From contig NZ_JAXAFJ010000013.1 of NCBI RefSeq assembly GCF_033898525.1, forward strand, positions 19,110 through 83,109: 64,000 bases of DNA, given 5' to 3'. Positions within the stretch are counted from its first letter, which is position 1. Each line of letters begins with the position of its first letter. The notes under the pieces were generated by a model that ran no database searches, was not told where the DNA came from, and worked only from the letters and a program-made list of their open reading frames with translations. This stretch comes from Flaviflagellibacter rhizophilus. Its GTDB lineage: Bacteria > Pseudomonadota > Alphaproteobacteria > Rhizobiales > Methylopilaceae. A program made the translations under genes and the position numbers. Below, piece by piece: positions 1 to 8,235 of the stretch.

Positions 1-767
1 GACTGCGGATCGCGGAACGCCGTTTCCCGCAAGTGCAGGAAGCGGTGCACGTACCAGTCGTGGATAAGCGCTTCCTCGGCGTCGATATAGACCGAGAAAT
101 CGAAGAAGTCGGACACGAACGGCATGGCCTTGCCCGAACGGGCGGTGCCCGCCTGCAGGACGTTGAGGCCTTCGAGGATCAGGATATCGGGCCGGTCGAC
201 CACGACCTCGCCGCCCGGCACCACATCATAGGTCAGATGCGAATAGACGGGTGCCGACACCCGCCTCTTGCCGGCCTTGATGTCGGACATGAAGCCGAGA
301 AGCGCTGGAAGATCATAGCTCTCCGGAAAGCCCTTGCGCTGCATCAGGCCCTCTTCCTCCAGCACCGCATTGGGCAAAAGGAAGCCGTCGGTCGTCACCA
401 GATCGACCTTTGGCGTATTGGGCCAGCGCGCGAGCAGCGCCTGCAGCAGGCGCGCCGTGGTCGATTTTCCCACCGCGACCGAGCCGCCGATGCCGATGAT
501 GTAGGGCACCTTGGCGCCGTTGGTGTTCAGGAAGGCGCGCGTGGCGTTATAGAGCCCCTGCGTCGCCTCGACATAGAGGGCCAGAAGGCGCGAGATCGGC
601 AGGTAGATCTGCTCGACCTCCCTGAGATCCACCGGATCGTCGACGGAGCGCAGTTGCTCCACTTCGGCTTCCGAGAGCGTCATGGGCGTGTCGGCGCGAA
701 GCTTGGCCCATTCGCCGCGCGAGAAGATGCGGTAGGGCGACTTGGCGCCCGGGGAACGCATATCCAT
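1..767 (-). CDS. coaA: Type I pantothenate kinase, 3' end cut by window edge
   Basis: ATP-dependent phosphorylation of pantothenate, the first and regulated step of coenzyme A synthesis, in the cytosol. Reading the minus strand from 767, about 255 of the usual ~315 residues are present. The Walker A loop GGSVAVGKST lies at residues 94-103 and TTDGFL at about 125-130, both typical of the bacterial type I (PRK-like) enzyme. The start could be either of two close ATGs (767 or 761). The gene begins 10 nt after the hisE stop, so it is probably the last cistron of the his operon. The C-terminus lies outside the window. Confidence 0.95.
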   Translation of the reverse strand, partial: MDMRSPGAKSPYRIFSRGEWAKLRADTPMTLSEAEVEQLRSVDDPVDLREVEQIYLPISRLLALYVEATQGLYNATRAFLNTNGAKVPYIIGIGGSVAVGKSTTARLLQALLARWPNTPKVDLVTTDGFLLPNAVLEEEGLMQRKGFPESYDLPALLGFMSDIKAGKRRVSAPVYSHLTYDVVPGGEVVVDRPDILILEGLNVLQAGTARSGKAMPFVSDFFDFSVYIDAEEALIHDWYVHRFLHLRETAFRDPQ

Positions 768-777
768 CCGCCTGCCC

Positions 778-1098
778 CTAGCCACGCCGCGATGCTTTTT
801 CGGCAAGACCGGACTGCCGGGTGCGCGATTCCAGCTCGGCCATCACCTCATCCACCGCCACGCCCTTCAGCCGCAGCAGGACAAGCAGGTGGTACAGCAC
901 GTCGGCGGCTTCCTTCGTCAGCCCGTCGCGGTCGTCCAGAGCGGCCGCAAGCACTGCCTCGAAAGCTTCCTCGCCGAACTTCTTGCCGCAGCGCTCCACG
1001 CCCGCTTCAAGCAATTGACGGGTGTACGACGCCGAAGCCTCGGCACCTGCGCGTTCCGCGATGAGGGCTTCAAGACTGGTCAGGGAGAAATCCGTCAT
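778..1098 (-). CDS. hisE: Phosphoribosyl-ATP pyrophosphatase
   Basis: Second step of histidine synthesis: hydrolyses PR-ATP to PR-AMP and pyrophosphate. The 106 residues are the usual size for stand-alone HisE. The acidic metal-binding helices of the MazG-like all-alpha fold are visible as KKFGEEAFE (39-47) and KEAADVLYH (62-70). It overlaps hisF by 4 nt (ATGA), which implies translational coupling. It is separate from HisI, which is not in this window. Confidence 0.95.
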   Translation of the reverse strand: MTDFSLTSLEALIAERAGAEASASYTRQLLEAGVERCGKKFGEEAFEAVLAAALDDRDGLTKEAADVLYHLLVLLRLKGVAVDEVMAELESRTRQSGLAEKASRRG

Positions 1099-1895
1099 GC
1101 CACCGCCTTTCGCCAGGACGGGTCGAGCCGCACCGGCAGTCCCGCCGCGGCCATGTGGGTCTTGGCCTCGCCGATGGTGAAGGTGCCGAAGTGGAACACG
1201 CTGGCGGCCAGCACCGCGCTGGCGCCGCCCTCGCGCACGCCTTCCACGAAGTGGTCGAGCGTGCCGACGCCGCCCGATGCAACCACCGGGATGGGCACTG
1301 CATCGGCCACCGCGCGCGTCAGGCCGAGATCGTAGCCCTCTTTGGTGCCGTCGCCGTCCATGCTGGTCAGCAGGATTTCGCCCGCGCCGAGCGCCGCAAC
1401 CTCACGCGCATAGTCCAGCACGTTGATGCCGGTGGGCCGACGACCGCCATGGGTGAAGATCTCCCAGCGGTCTGCCTCGCCCGGTGCGGACACCTTCTTG
1501 GCGTCCACCGCCACGACGATGGCCTGCGCACCGAACTTGTCGGCGGCACGGCCGACGATCGCGCGATCAATGACCGCCGCCGAGTTGATGGACACCTTGT
1601 CGGCGCCGGCCAGCATCAGGTTGCGCACATCGTCCACCGTGCGCACGCCACCGCCGACGGTGACCGGCATGAAGCAGTTCTCGGCCGTGCGGGCCACCAC
1701 ATCGAGCAGAATTGCCCGTTCCTCGTGGCTGGCGGTGATGTCGAGGAAGCAGAGCTCGTCGGCACCGGCGGCGTCATAGGCCTTGGCGGCTTCCACGGGA
1801 TCGCCCGCATCCACCAGGTCGATGAAGCGCACGCCCTTCACGACCCGGCCGTCCTTGACGTCGAGGCAGGGAATGACGCGGACCTTCAGGCTCAT
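1095..1895 (-). CDS. hisF: Imidazole glycerol phosphate synthase, cyclase subunit
   Basis: (beta/alpha)8-barrel that uses ammonia delivered by HisH to turn PRFAR into imidazole glycerol phosphate and AICAR. The catalytic pair Asp12 (CLDVKDG) and Asp131 (VAVDAKK) is present, as are the phosphate-binding glycine stretches GGGVRT and VVASGGVG. Length is 266 aa, slightly above the usual ~255. It overlaps hisA by 4 nt and hisE by 4 nt. Its partner HisH is encoded two genes upstream. Confidence 0.97.
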   Translation of the reverse strand: MSLKVRVIPCLDVKDGRVVKGVRFIDLVDAGDPVEAAKAYDAAGADELCFLDITASHEERAILLDVVARTAENCFMPVTVGGGVRTVDDVRNLMLAGADKVSINSAAVIDRAIVGRAADKFGAQAIVVAVDAKKVSAPGEADRWEIFTHGGRRPTGINVLDYAREVAALGAGEILLTSMDGDGTKEGYDLGLTRAVADAVPIPVVASGGVGTLDHFVEGVREGGASAVLAASVFHFGTFTIGEAKTHMAAAGLPVRLDPSWRKAVA

Positions 1896-2623
1896 GCCGA
1901 GCCCCGGATCAACGCAATCGCCTCTTCAGGATCAAGCCGCCCGTCATAGAGCGCGCGGCCGGTGATGGCGCCGGCGATGGCACTGTTTTCCGGCTGCAGC
2001 AGGCGCTTCACATCGTCGATGGAGGCCAGCCCGCCAGACGCGATGACCGGGATCGAGAGCGCTTCGGCGAGGGCGCGGGTGCCGTCGAAATCGAGGCCCT
2101 TCAGGAGGCCGTCGCGGGAGATGTCGGTGTAGATGATGGCCGCGACGCCGGCATCCTCGAAGCGCTTTGCGAGGTCGAGCGAGGTCAATTCCGACAGCTC
2201 GGCCCAGCCCTCGACCGCCACACGGCCGTCGCGGGCATCGACACCCACTGCGATCTTGCCGGGGTGGTTGCGGGCGGCTTCCTTGACGAAGTCAGGATTG
2301 CGCACCGCCGCCGTGCCGAGGATCAGGCGCGAGACGCCGCGCTGCAGCCAGGCATCCACGGCTTCCATGTCACGGATGCCGCCGCCGAGTTGGACGGGAA
2401 TGGAGACGCAGTCGAGCACCGCTTCCACGGCGTTGAGGTTGACGCTGGCGCCGGCAAACGCGCCGTCGAGATCGACAACGTGGAGCCACTGGAAGCCAGC
2501 TTCCTCGAAACCAAGCGCGGTGCCGGCAGGATCGACGCCGTAGACGGTCGCCTGATCCATGTCGCCCTGGCGCAGGCGGACCACCTGGCCTTCCTTGAGG
2601 TCGATCGCGGGATAAAGGATCAC
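1892..2623 (-). CDS. hisA: ProFAR isomerase
   Basis: 1-(5-phosphoribosyl)-5-[(5-phosphoribosylamino)methylideneamino]imidazole-4-carboxamide isomerase, fourth step of histidine synthesis. The barrel carries the catalytic aspartates near residues 8 (YPAIDLK) and 129 (VDARDG), plus QLGGGIRD and ISRDG loops. I prefer the GTG at 2623. It gives the usual N-terminus (M)ILYPAID, overlaps the hisH stop as GTGA like the other junctions, and has GAGG 8 nt upstream. An upstream GTG at 2632 would add three residues but has no ribosome site. Confidence 0.95.
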   Translation of the reverse strand: MILYPAIDLKEGQVVRLRQGDMDQATVYGVDPAGTALGFEEAGFQWLHVVDLDGAFAGASVNLNAVEAVLDCVSIPVQLGGGIRDMEAVDAWLQRGVSRLILGTAAVRNPDFVKEAARNHPGKIAVGVDARDGRVAVEGWAELSELTSLDLAKRFEDAGVAAIIYTDISRDGLLKGLDFDGTRALAEALSIPVIASGGLASIDDVKRLLQPENSAIAGAITGRALYDGRLDPEEAIALIRGSA

Positions 2624-3255
2624 GGCTTCCACCTCAGGAAGTTGGAGAGAATGGTAAGTCCGAGCGTCTGGCTTTTCTCGGGATGGAACTGCGTGCCGGC
2701 GATGTTGTCGCGCGCCACCATGGCGGTGACGGCGCCGCCATATTCCGCATGGGCCAGCACGTCGCCCCGGTCGGCCGGCACGAAGTGGAAGGCATGCAGG
2801 AAGAAGGCGTGCAGGCCGGACGGGCCGAGCGGAACATCCTTGAGCAAGGGATGCGTCTTGTCCTGCTCCAGCGTGTTCCAGCCCATATGCGGCACCTTCA
2901 GCGCGGCATCGGAGGGCTGGACGCGCACGACCTCGCCGGGGATCCAGTCAAGGCCGTCGGCACCTTCATGCTCGTCGCCGCGCGTGGCGAGAAGCTGCAT
3001 GCCGATGCAGATGCCGAAGAACGGAACACCGCGCTGCCGCACGGCCTCCTCCAGCGCTTCGGTCAGTCCGTCCACAGCCGCGAGACCGCGCCGGCAGTCC
3101 GGGAATGCACCATCGCCCGGCAGGATCAGGCGGTCTGCGGCCGCGACGGTCTCCGGGTCGGAGGAGACGACCAGATCGCGCGCCCCCGCAACCTCGAACG
3201 CCTTGGCAGCAGAGCGCAGATTACCGGCGCCGTAATCGACAAGGACCACGCTCAC
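2620..3255 (-). CDS. hisH: Imidazole glycerol phosphate synthase, glutamine amidotransferase subunit
   Basis: Class I glutaminase that supplies ammonia to HisF. The catalytic triad is visible: nucleophile Cys83 in GICIGMQ, and His191 and Glu193 in TQFHPEKS. The 211-aa length is normal. It overlaps the upstream DUF2628 gene by 4 nt and hisA by 4 nt. Confidence 0.97.
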   Translation of the reverse strand: MSVVLVDYGAGNLRSAAKAFEVAGARDLVVSSDPETVAAADRLILPGDGAFPDCRRGLAAVDGLTEALEEAVRQRGVPFFGICIGMQLLATRGDEHEGADGLDWIPGEVVRVQPSDAALKVPHMGWNTLEQDKTHPLLKDVPLGPSGLHAFFLHAFHFVPADRGDVLAHAEYGGAVTAMVARDNIAGTQFHPEKSQTLGLTILSNFLRWKP

Positions 3256-3743
3256 CGGCGCACCTCCGGCATAGGGAACAGGCCGAGCACGCCATGGTCC
3301 GGCACCGGCCGCTGAACCAGCGGCTTCAGCAGCGCGGGCACTGCCGGGCGGGTCTCGGACGCCACTTCCGGCGCGCTCGCGAAGTACGCAACCTCCGCTT
3401 CCATGCCGGACCTGGCCGCGACGGCGCCGATCTGGGTGTAGCCGCGGCGCTCCAGCTTGCGGCGGCGCAGGTCATTTCCCTCGAAGCCGGCATAGAGCAT
3501 GGGGACGAAGCCCAGCAGGAACTCGGACCCGCTGCCGAGCGGCAGGAGCAAGCCTGCCGCAATGGTGGCCGCCGAGATCAGGACGTAGAGCAGCGTGCCG
3601 AGCCACAGCCGGTGGTACAGCATCCACAGCGGCGAGAAGAAGAAGGCCAGCCAGGAGAAGCCGTCCTTTATCAAGACGAGCTTTTCCGCCCGCTCGATAG
3701 CGGTGGTGGCGGAGGCGGGCTCGTGAACAGTCCAGATGCGCAT
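3252..3743 (-). CDS. DUF2628 membrane protein inside the his operon
   Basis: A 163-aa protein of unknown function. Residues about 25-75 are strongly hydrophobic (FSWLAFFFSPLWMLYHRL, then a long LISAATIAAGLLLP segment), giving two or three membrane spans, and the C-terminus is soluble and charged. The pattern fits the DUF2628 family. It starts 6 nt after hisB and overlaps hisH by 4 nt, so it is cotranscribed and probably translationally coupled with histidine genes. As far as I recall, alphaproteobacterial his operons often have this insertion. No enzymatic motif is visible. Confidence 0.85.
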   Translation of the reverse strand: MRIWTVHEPASATTAIERAEKLVLIKDGFSWLAFFFSPLWMLYHRLWLGTLLYVLISAATIAAGLLLPLGSGSEFLLGFVPMLYAGFEGNDLRRRKLERRGYTQIGAVAARSGMEAEVAYFASAPEVASETRPAVPALLKPLVQRPVPDHGVLGLFPMPEVRR

Positions 3744-3749
3744 GCCGCC

Positions 3750-4346
3750 TCAGCCGCCCAGGCTGCCCTTGGTGGAGGGGATCTGGTTCGCCGCGCGCGG
3801 ATCCACCGCCAGCGCAGTGCGCAGCACACGTGCGAGACCCTTGAAGCAGGATTCCGCGATGTGGTGCGCGTTGGCGCCGTACAGCGTCTCGACATGCAGC
3901 GTCACCGCCGCGTTGATGGCGAAGCCCTGGAAGAACTCGCGCACCAGTTCGGTGTCGAACTCGCCCACCTTGGCCGCCGGGAACTCGGTGCGCCAGACGA
4001 GGAACGGCCGGCCGGAGATGTCGAGCGCCACGCGCGTCAGCGTCTCGTCCATGGGCATGCAGATGTCGGCGTAGCGGTTGATGCCGCGCATGTCGCCCAG
4101 CGCCTGCCGCACGGCCTGGCCGAGCGCGATGCCGATATCTTCCGTGGTGTGGTGGAAGTCTATGTGGGTGTCGCCCGTGGCCTCGACCGTGAGGTCCATG
4201 CCGGAATGGCGGGCCAGCAGGTCCAGCATGTGGTCGAGGAAGCCAACGCCGGTCGCGATGCGTCCGGTGCCCGTGCCGTCCAGATCGACGGTTAGGTTCA
4301 CGCTGGTCTCGCTCGTCTTGCGGACGATGGTGGCGCGGCGGGTCAT
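3750..4346 (-). CDS. hisB: Imidazoleglycerol-phosphate dehydratase
   Basis: Mn-dependent dehydration of imidazole glycerol phosphate to imidazole acetol phosphate. The 198-aa monofunctional form lacks the phosphatase domain found in enterobacterial HisB. Metal-binding His clusters are visible as DTHIDFHHTTED (59-70) and a later NAHHIAES. I chose the ATG at 4346 because homologous sequence begins at TRRATIVRKT and AGGA lies about 9 nt upstream. The longer frame to 4571 is not coding-like. It is the first gene of the operon and diverges from hslV. Confidence 0.96.
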   Translation of the reverse strand: MTRRATIVRKTSETSVNLTVDLDGTGTGRIATGVGFLDHMLDLLARHSGMDLTVEATGDTHIDFHHTTEDIGIALGQAVRQALGDMRGINRYADICMPMDETLTRVALDISGRPFLVWRTEFPAAKVGEFDTELVREFFQGFAINAAVTLHVETLYGANAHHIAESCFKGLARVLRTALAVDPRAANQIPSTKGSLGG

Positions 4347-4537
4347 GAAAAGGGTCCTGCGTTCGCTGCGGTGCAGCATAGACCACAAGCATGAACGCCC
4401 GGTCACCGGGTTGTCATGCTGGTTTGGGCGCGTCTTTAGCAGGACACGTCCCCACGCGCCAATGGTTCTGGACTGCACGGTCTTTGCGGGGCCGCGACGC
4501 GCACTTAAGTAGGACGCCTGATCGTCCGAGGATTTAC

Positions 4538-5089
4538 ATGTCAGAACCGCACGCGCCGTGGCACGGCACAACCATCCTGCATGTCCGCAAAGGCGGCGTC
4601 GTCGCCATCGGCGGCGACGGGCAGGTGTCCATGGGCCAGACGGTGATGAAGCACACCGCCCGGAAGGTTCGCCGGCTGGCGGGCGGCACGGTGATCGGCG
4701 GTTTCGCAGGCGCGACGGCGGATGCCTTCACCCTATTCGAGCGCCTTGAAGCCAAGCTGGAGCAATATCCCGGCCAATTGCTCCGCGCCTCGGTCGAGCT
4801 TGCGAAGGATTGGCGTACCGACCGGTATCTCAGGCGGCTCGAGGCCATGATGCTGGTGGCAGACAGCTCGACCAGCCTCGTGCTGACCGGGACGGGCGAT
4901 GTGCTGGAGCCGGAGCGGGGCGTTGCCGCGATCGGCTCTGGCGGCAACTACGCCCTGTCAGCGGCGCGCGCGCTGGCCGAACTCGATCTGAGCGCCGAGG
5001 AGATCGTCCGCCGCTCGATGCGCATCGCGGCCGAGATCTGCGTCTACACGAACGACCAGTTGACCCTGGAAGTGCTGAACGAGGCCTGA
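4538..5089 (+). CDS. hslV: ATP-dependent protease HslVU, peptidase subunit
   Basis: Proteasome-like threonine peptidase that forms the core of HslVU. The mature N-terminal catalytic threonine is Thr11 of the HGTTIL motif, so a 10-residue propeptide (MSEPHAPWHG) must be removed; such short extensions are common in alphaproteobacteria. GDGQVSMGQT and GFAGATADA motifs follow. Mature length of about 173 aa is normal. The start at 4538 was chosen over upstream in-frame codons on homology. hslU follows 41 nt downstream. Confidence 0.96.
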   Translation: MSEPHAPWHGTTILHVRKGGVVAIGGDGQVSMGQTVMKHTARKVRRLAGGTVIGGFAGATADAFTLFERLEAKLEQYPGQLLRASVELAKDWRTDRYLRRLEAMMLVADSSTSLVLTGTGDVLEPERGVAAIGSGGNYALSAARALAELDLSAEEIVRRSMRIAAEICVYTNDQLTLEVLNEA

Positions 5090-5130
5090 TCCGGCCCGAT
5101 CGCTTCCGGCACACGACGAGATCCATAGAC

Positions 5131-6444
5131 ATGACCGACTTCTCTCCCCGTGAGATCGTTTCCGAACTCGACCGCTTCATCGTCGGCCAGAACAAGGCCA
5201 AGCGTGCCGTCGCCATTGCGCTGCGCAACCGCTGGCGCCGGCAACAGCTCGAAGAAGGGCTGCGCGAGGAGGTGCTGCCCAAGAACATCCTGATGATCGG
5301 CCCCACCGGTGTCGGCAAGACGGAGATCTCACGCCGCCTGGCCAAGCTGGCCAATGCGCCGTTCCTCAAGGTCGAAGCCACGAAGTTCACCGAAGTCGGC
5401 TATGTCGGCCGCGACGTGGAGCAGATCGTGCGCGACCTCGTGGAGGTCGGCATCACGCTGACCCGCGAGACACGGCGCAAGGACGTGCAGGCGAGGGCGG
5501 AGCAGGCCGCCGAGGAGCGCGTGCTCGATGCCCTTGTCGGTCCGGGTTCAGGCGCGGCGACGCGCGAGAGCTTCCGCCGCAAGCTTCGCAGCGGCGAGCT
5601 GGACGACAAGGAGATCGAGATCGAGACCACCTCCGCTCCGGGAGGCGGCATGCCCAGCTTCGACATCCCCGGAATGCCGCCGGGCGGGCAGATCGGCGTG
5701 ATGTCGCTCGGCGACATCTTCGGCAAGCTTGGCGCCGGCCAGAAGCGCACGCGGCGGGTGACGGTGCGCGAGAGCCATGGTCTCCTGCTGAACGAGGAAT
5801 CCGACAAGCTGCTCGACAACGAGCAGGTGGTGCAGGAGGCGATCCGTGCCGTCGAGCAGAACGGCATCGTGTTCCTGGACGAGATCGACAAGATCGCGGT
5901 GCGCGAGGGCCGGCAGGGCGGCGATGTCTCGCGGGAGGGCGTGCAGCGCGATCTCCTGCCGCTGATCGAAGGGACCACCGTCGCCACCAAGCACGGCGCG
6001 GTGAAGACCGACCACATCCTCTTCATCGCCTCTGGCGCGTTCCACGTCTCGAAGCCCTCCGACCTGCTGCCGGAGCTTCAGGGGCGGTTGCCGATCCGGG
6101 TGGAGCTGGAGCCGCTGACGCGTTCGGACTTCCGGCGCATCCTGACGGAGACGGAGGCAAGCTTGATCCGCCAGACGGTGGCGCTGATGCGCACCGAAGG
6201 CGTGACGGTAGACTTTACCGATGACGGCATCGACGCCATCGCCGACGTGGCGGCGGAGGTGAACGGCAGCGTGGAGAATATCGGCGCGCGGCGTCTCTCC
6301 ACCGTGCTGGAGCGGGTGCTGGACGAAATCTCCTTCACCGCCACGGATCGCAGCGGGGAGACAGTTGTCATCGATGACGGCTATGTCCGCTCGCGCATCG
6401 GGGATCTTGCGAAGAACGCGGATCTGTCCCGCTTCGTACTTTAG
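5131..6444 (+). CDS. hslU: ATP-dependent protease HslVU, ATPase/unfoldase subunit
   Basis: AAA+ Clp-family unfoldase that feeds substrates to HslV. Walker A GPTGVGKT is at 57-64 and Walker B-type IVFLDEIDK lies near residue 250. A glycine- and proline-rich I-domain loop (GGGMPSFDIPGMPPGG) precedes Walker B. The 437-aa length is standard. The start ATG at 5131 gives the usual N-terminus MTDFSPREIV. Confidence 0.97.
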   Translation: MTDFSPREIVSELDRFIVGQNKAKRAVAIALRNRWRRQQLEEGLREEVLPKNILMIGPTGVGKTEISRRLAKLANAPFLKVEATKFTEVGYVGRDVEQIVRDLVEVGITLTRETRRKDVQARAEQAAEERVLDALVGPGSGAATRESFRRKLRSGELDDKEIEIETTSAPGGGMPSFDIPGMPPGGQIGVMSLGDIFGKLGAGQKRTRRVTVRESHGLLLNEESDKLLDNEQVVQEAIRAVEQNGIVFLDEIDKIAVREGRQGGDVSREGVQRDLLPLIEGTTVATKHGAVKTDHILFIASGAFHVSKPSDLLPELQGRLPIRVELEPLTRSDFRRILTETEASLIRQTVALMRTEGVTVDFTDDGIDAIADVAAEVNGSVENIGARRLSTVLERVLDEISFTATDRSGETVVIDDGYVRSRIGDLAKNADLSRFVL

Positions 6445-6453
6445 GCGGTACAC

Positions 6454-6479
6454 GGAACATGACGCCGGGCTGGCGCGTC
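6454..6479 (+). promoter_or_regulatory. Possible EcfG-type promoter upstream of the small membrane peptide
   Basis: GGAAC at 6454-6458, a 17-nt spacer, then CGTC at 6476-6479. The EcfG consensus is GGAAC-N16/17-cGTT, so only the last base of the -10 element differs. It lies about 28 nt ahead of the ATG at 6507. The assignment rests on one sequence match only. Confidence 0.3.
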
Positions 6480-6482
6480 TAG

Positions 6483-6496
6483 CCTTTACGTAAAGG
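6483..6496. repeat. Perfect 14-bp palindrome CCTTTACGTAAAGG
   Basis: A perfect inverted repeat between hslU and the 28-codon peptide. Its right arm runs into the ribosome-binding site (AAAGGGAAGG). It could be an operator or a weak RNA hairpin that hides the Shine-Dalgarno sequence. No U-tract follows, so it is not an intrinsic terminator. Confidence 0.4.
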
Positions 6497-6506
6497 GAAG
6501 GCTTCC

Positions 6507-6593
6507 ATGCTCAAGATCTTGCTCGGCGTCATCGTGTTCATCTTCATCGTCGGCCTTCTCGTGATTACCGGCGTCCTGAAGCTGATCTTCTAA
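6507..6593 (+). CDS. Small single-span membrane peptide (28 aa)
   Basis: A 28-residue frame beginning MLKILLGVIVFIF and ending LKLIF. It is almost wholly hydrophobic with a Lys near each end, so one transmembrane helix is predicted. A strong ribosome-binding site (AGGGAAGG) lies about 6 nt upstream, unusual for a chance frame. It follows hslU by 62 nt and its stop overlaps the convergent smr stop by 4 nt. No family is recognised. It may be a stress-related small membrane protein given the EcfG-like promoter, but that is inference. Confidence 0.45.
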   Translation: MLKILLGVIVFIFIVGLLVITGVLKLIF

Positions 6594-7156
6594 GCGGTTC
6601 CGCGCGTCCGGCGGATGCGCACATAAAGAGCGCCCGCTCCGCCGTGGGCGGGCGACGCTTCCGAGAAGCCGAGCACGACATCGCGCATGCCCGGCTCCGA
6701 AAGCCAGGATGGGACGTGGCGGCGCAGAACGCCACGTTCGTCGAACAGGGGGCGATCCCCGGCAGGGGCGCCCTTCCCGGTGATGACCAGCACAACGCGA
6801 GCGCCGCGTGCCTGCGCGCCGTGGATGAAGCTGCGCAGCCGCGCGTGAGCCTCATCCTGCCGCAGCCCGTGCAGATCGATCCGCGCATCGACTTCGCCGC
6901 CACGCCGCAGATTGCGGGCGATCTTCGGTTCGATCGGTGCGAGTGGCCGTACCGGCGGTTTGGAGGGCAGGGGCTTAGGCGCCGGCTGGATCCCCACCTT
7001 TCCCTTCGGCTTCTCCGAAGGTGGGGTCGGTTCGGCCGCAAGCACGGGCGTCTGTTCCGGCCGCTTGAACTTGCGGTGCCGCAACGGCGTGACGGATTTC
7101 ACCACCACGTCCCAAAGTTCGCGCTCCTCTCCGGTGAGATCGCGTCGGCGCTTCAT
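6590..7156 (-). CDS. Smr-domain (MutS2 C-terminal-like) protein
   Basis: 188 aa: a basic, proline-rich N-terminal half (1-80), then an Smr domain with DLHGLRQDEAHARL and VITGKG motifs and a C-terminal GAGALYVRIRR strand. Stand-alone Smr proteins are nucleases or nucleic-acid binding proteins; the exact substrate here is unknown. It overlaps mltA by 4 nt and is cotranscribed with it. Confidence 0.88.
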   Translation of the reverse strand: MKRRRDLTGEERELWDVVVKSVTPLRHRKFKRPEQTPVLAAEPTPPSEKPKGKVGIQPAPKPLPSKPPVRPLAPIEPKIARNLRRGGEVDARIDLHGLRQDEAHARLRSFIHGAQARGARVVLVITGKGAPAGDRPLFDERGVLRRHVPSWLSEPGMRDVVLGFSEASPAHGGAGALYVRIRRTRGTA

Positions 7157-8235
7157 GGCTTGGCGCCTTTCGGCAACAAGACCACGAAGTCGCCCGAATG
7201 CTTCAGCAGGCCGGCCACCGCGCCGGCTGCCTCGCCCGTGCCCGTGAAGATATCCGCGCGAGCCGCGCCCTTGATGGCGGCTCCCGTGTCCTGCGCGATC
7301 GTCAGCCGCCGGAACGGCCTCTCACCGCCGCCCGCCTGTGGCATATCGGTGGACACCCAGACGGGAAGACCAAGAGTCCAGGCGCTGCGGTCCACCGCAA
7401 GGCTGTGTTCTGGCACGAGCGGAACACCCGCCGCGCCGACCGGTCCGCCGGCCGTGCGATCATCGCGCCTGAAGAAGATGTAGGAGCGGTTCTGCCTCAG
7501 GACTGACGCCGCTTCGCTCCGGTTTGCCGAAAGCCAGGCACGTATGGTCTGCATGCTGACCTGATCGAGCGTCAGCGCGCCACGATCCACCAGAACCTTG
7601 CCGATGGCGGTGTAGGGGAGCCCGTTTCGTCCCGCAAAGGCCACCCACATCCCCGATCCGTCATCGAGGCGGATGCGCGCCGAACCCTGGATGTGCACCA
7701 GGAATGCGTCGACGGGATCCAGCCAAACCAGGGCGGTGGCAAGCCCCTTCAGAGCTCCATCTTCTATTGCTGCGCGGTCCGGAGCAGGGCTCGGCATCCG
7801 CTTCGGCATCGAAAGAAGGGGCGCGGAATGCTGCGCATCCGGTCGCCGCGCACCTTCGAATTCGGGTTCGAAATAGCCGGTGAAAAAGGCGTTCCCCGTG
7901 GTGGGAGCAACCCTGTGGGGCGTGAACCGGGCTTCGAAGAAAGCTCGCGCCTGCGCGCTTGTGGGGTTCACCAGACGCCGGGCTTCTGTGCAGGACAGGG
8001 CCAGTGCAGATGCCGTTGCGGCACTCCTCGTGCGGTCGGGCTTTCCGCAACTGGCGAGGAAAGCTGCAAAAGGCCTGCGGAAATCCTCGGTTCGCCAATC
8101 CGCGAGGTCGGAGAAGCCGAGCGGTTCGAGACGGGCCCCACGCACCTCCTGCGCCACGGCTCCGACCAGCATCGTCAGGAGAAGGAAGACGGCACCTGCA
8201 AGCGCAGATGCGCCATGCCCCCGTCCTTGCCTCAC
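7153..8235 (-). CDS. mltA: Membrane-bound lytic murein transglycosylase A
   Basis: Lytic transglycosylase that cleaves peptidoglycan to 1,6-anhydromuropeptides. A basic N-terminus and hydrophobic stretch (about 10-28, ending VAQ) form a signal peptide with no clear lipobox Cys, so a soluble periplasmic form is possible. MltA-domain features include FFTGYFEPEFEG and the C-terminal 3D domain with the acidic site IAQDTGAAIKG. At 360 aa it is typical. It overlaps timA and smr by 4 nt each. Confidence 0.92.
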   Translation of the reverse strand: MRQGRGHGASALAGAVFLLLTMLVGAVAQEVRGARLEPLGFSDLADWRTEDFRRPFAAFLASCGKPDRTRSAATASALALSCTEARRLVNPTSAQARAFFEARFTPHRVAPTTGNAFFTGYFEPEFEGARRPDAQHSAPLLSMPKRMPSPAPDRAAIEDGALKGLATALVWLDPVDAFLVHIQGSARIRLDDGSGMWVAFAGRNGLPYTAIGKVLVDRGALTLDQVSMQTIRAWLSANRSEAASVLRQNRSYIFFRRDDRTAGGPVGAAGVPLVPEHSLAVDRSAWTLGLPVWVSTDMPQAGGGERPFRRLTIAQDTGAAIKGAARADIFTGTGEAAGAVAGLLKHSGDFVVLLPKGAKP

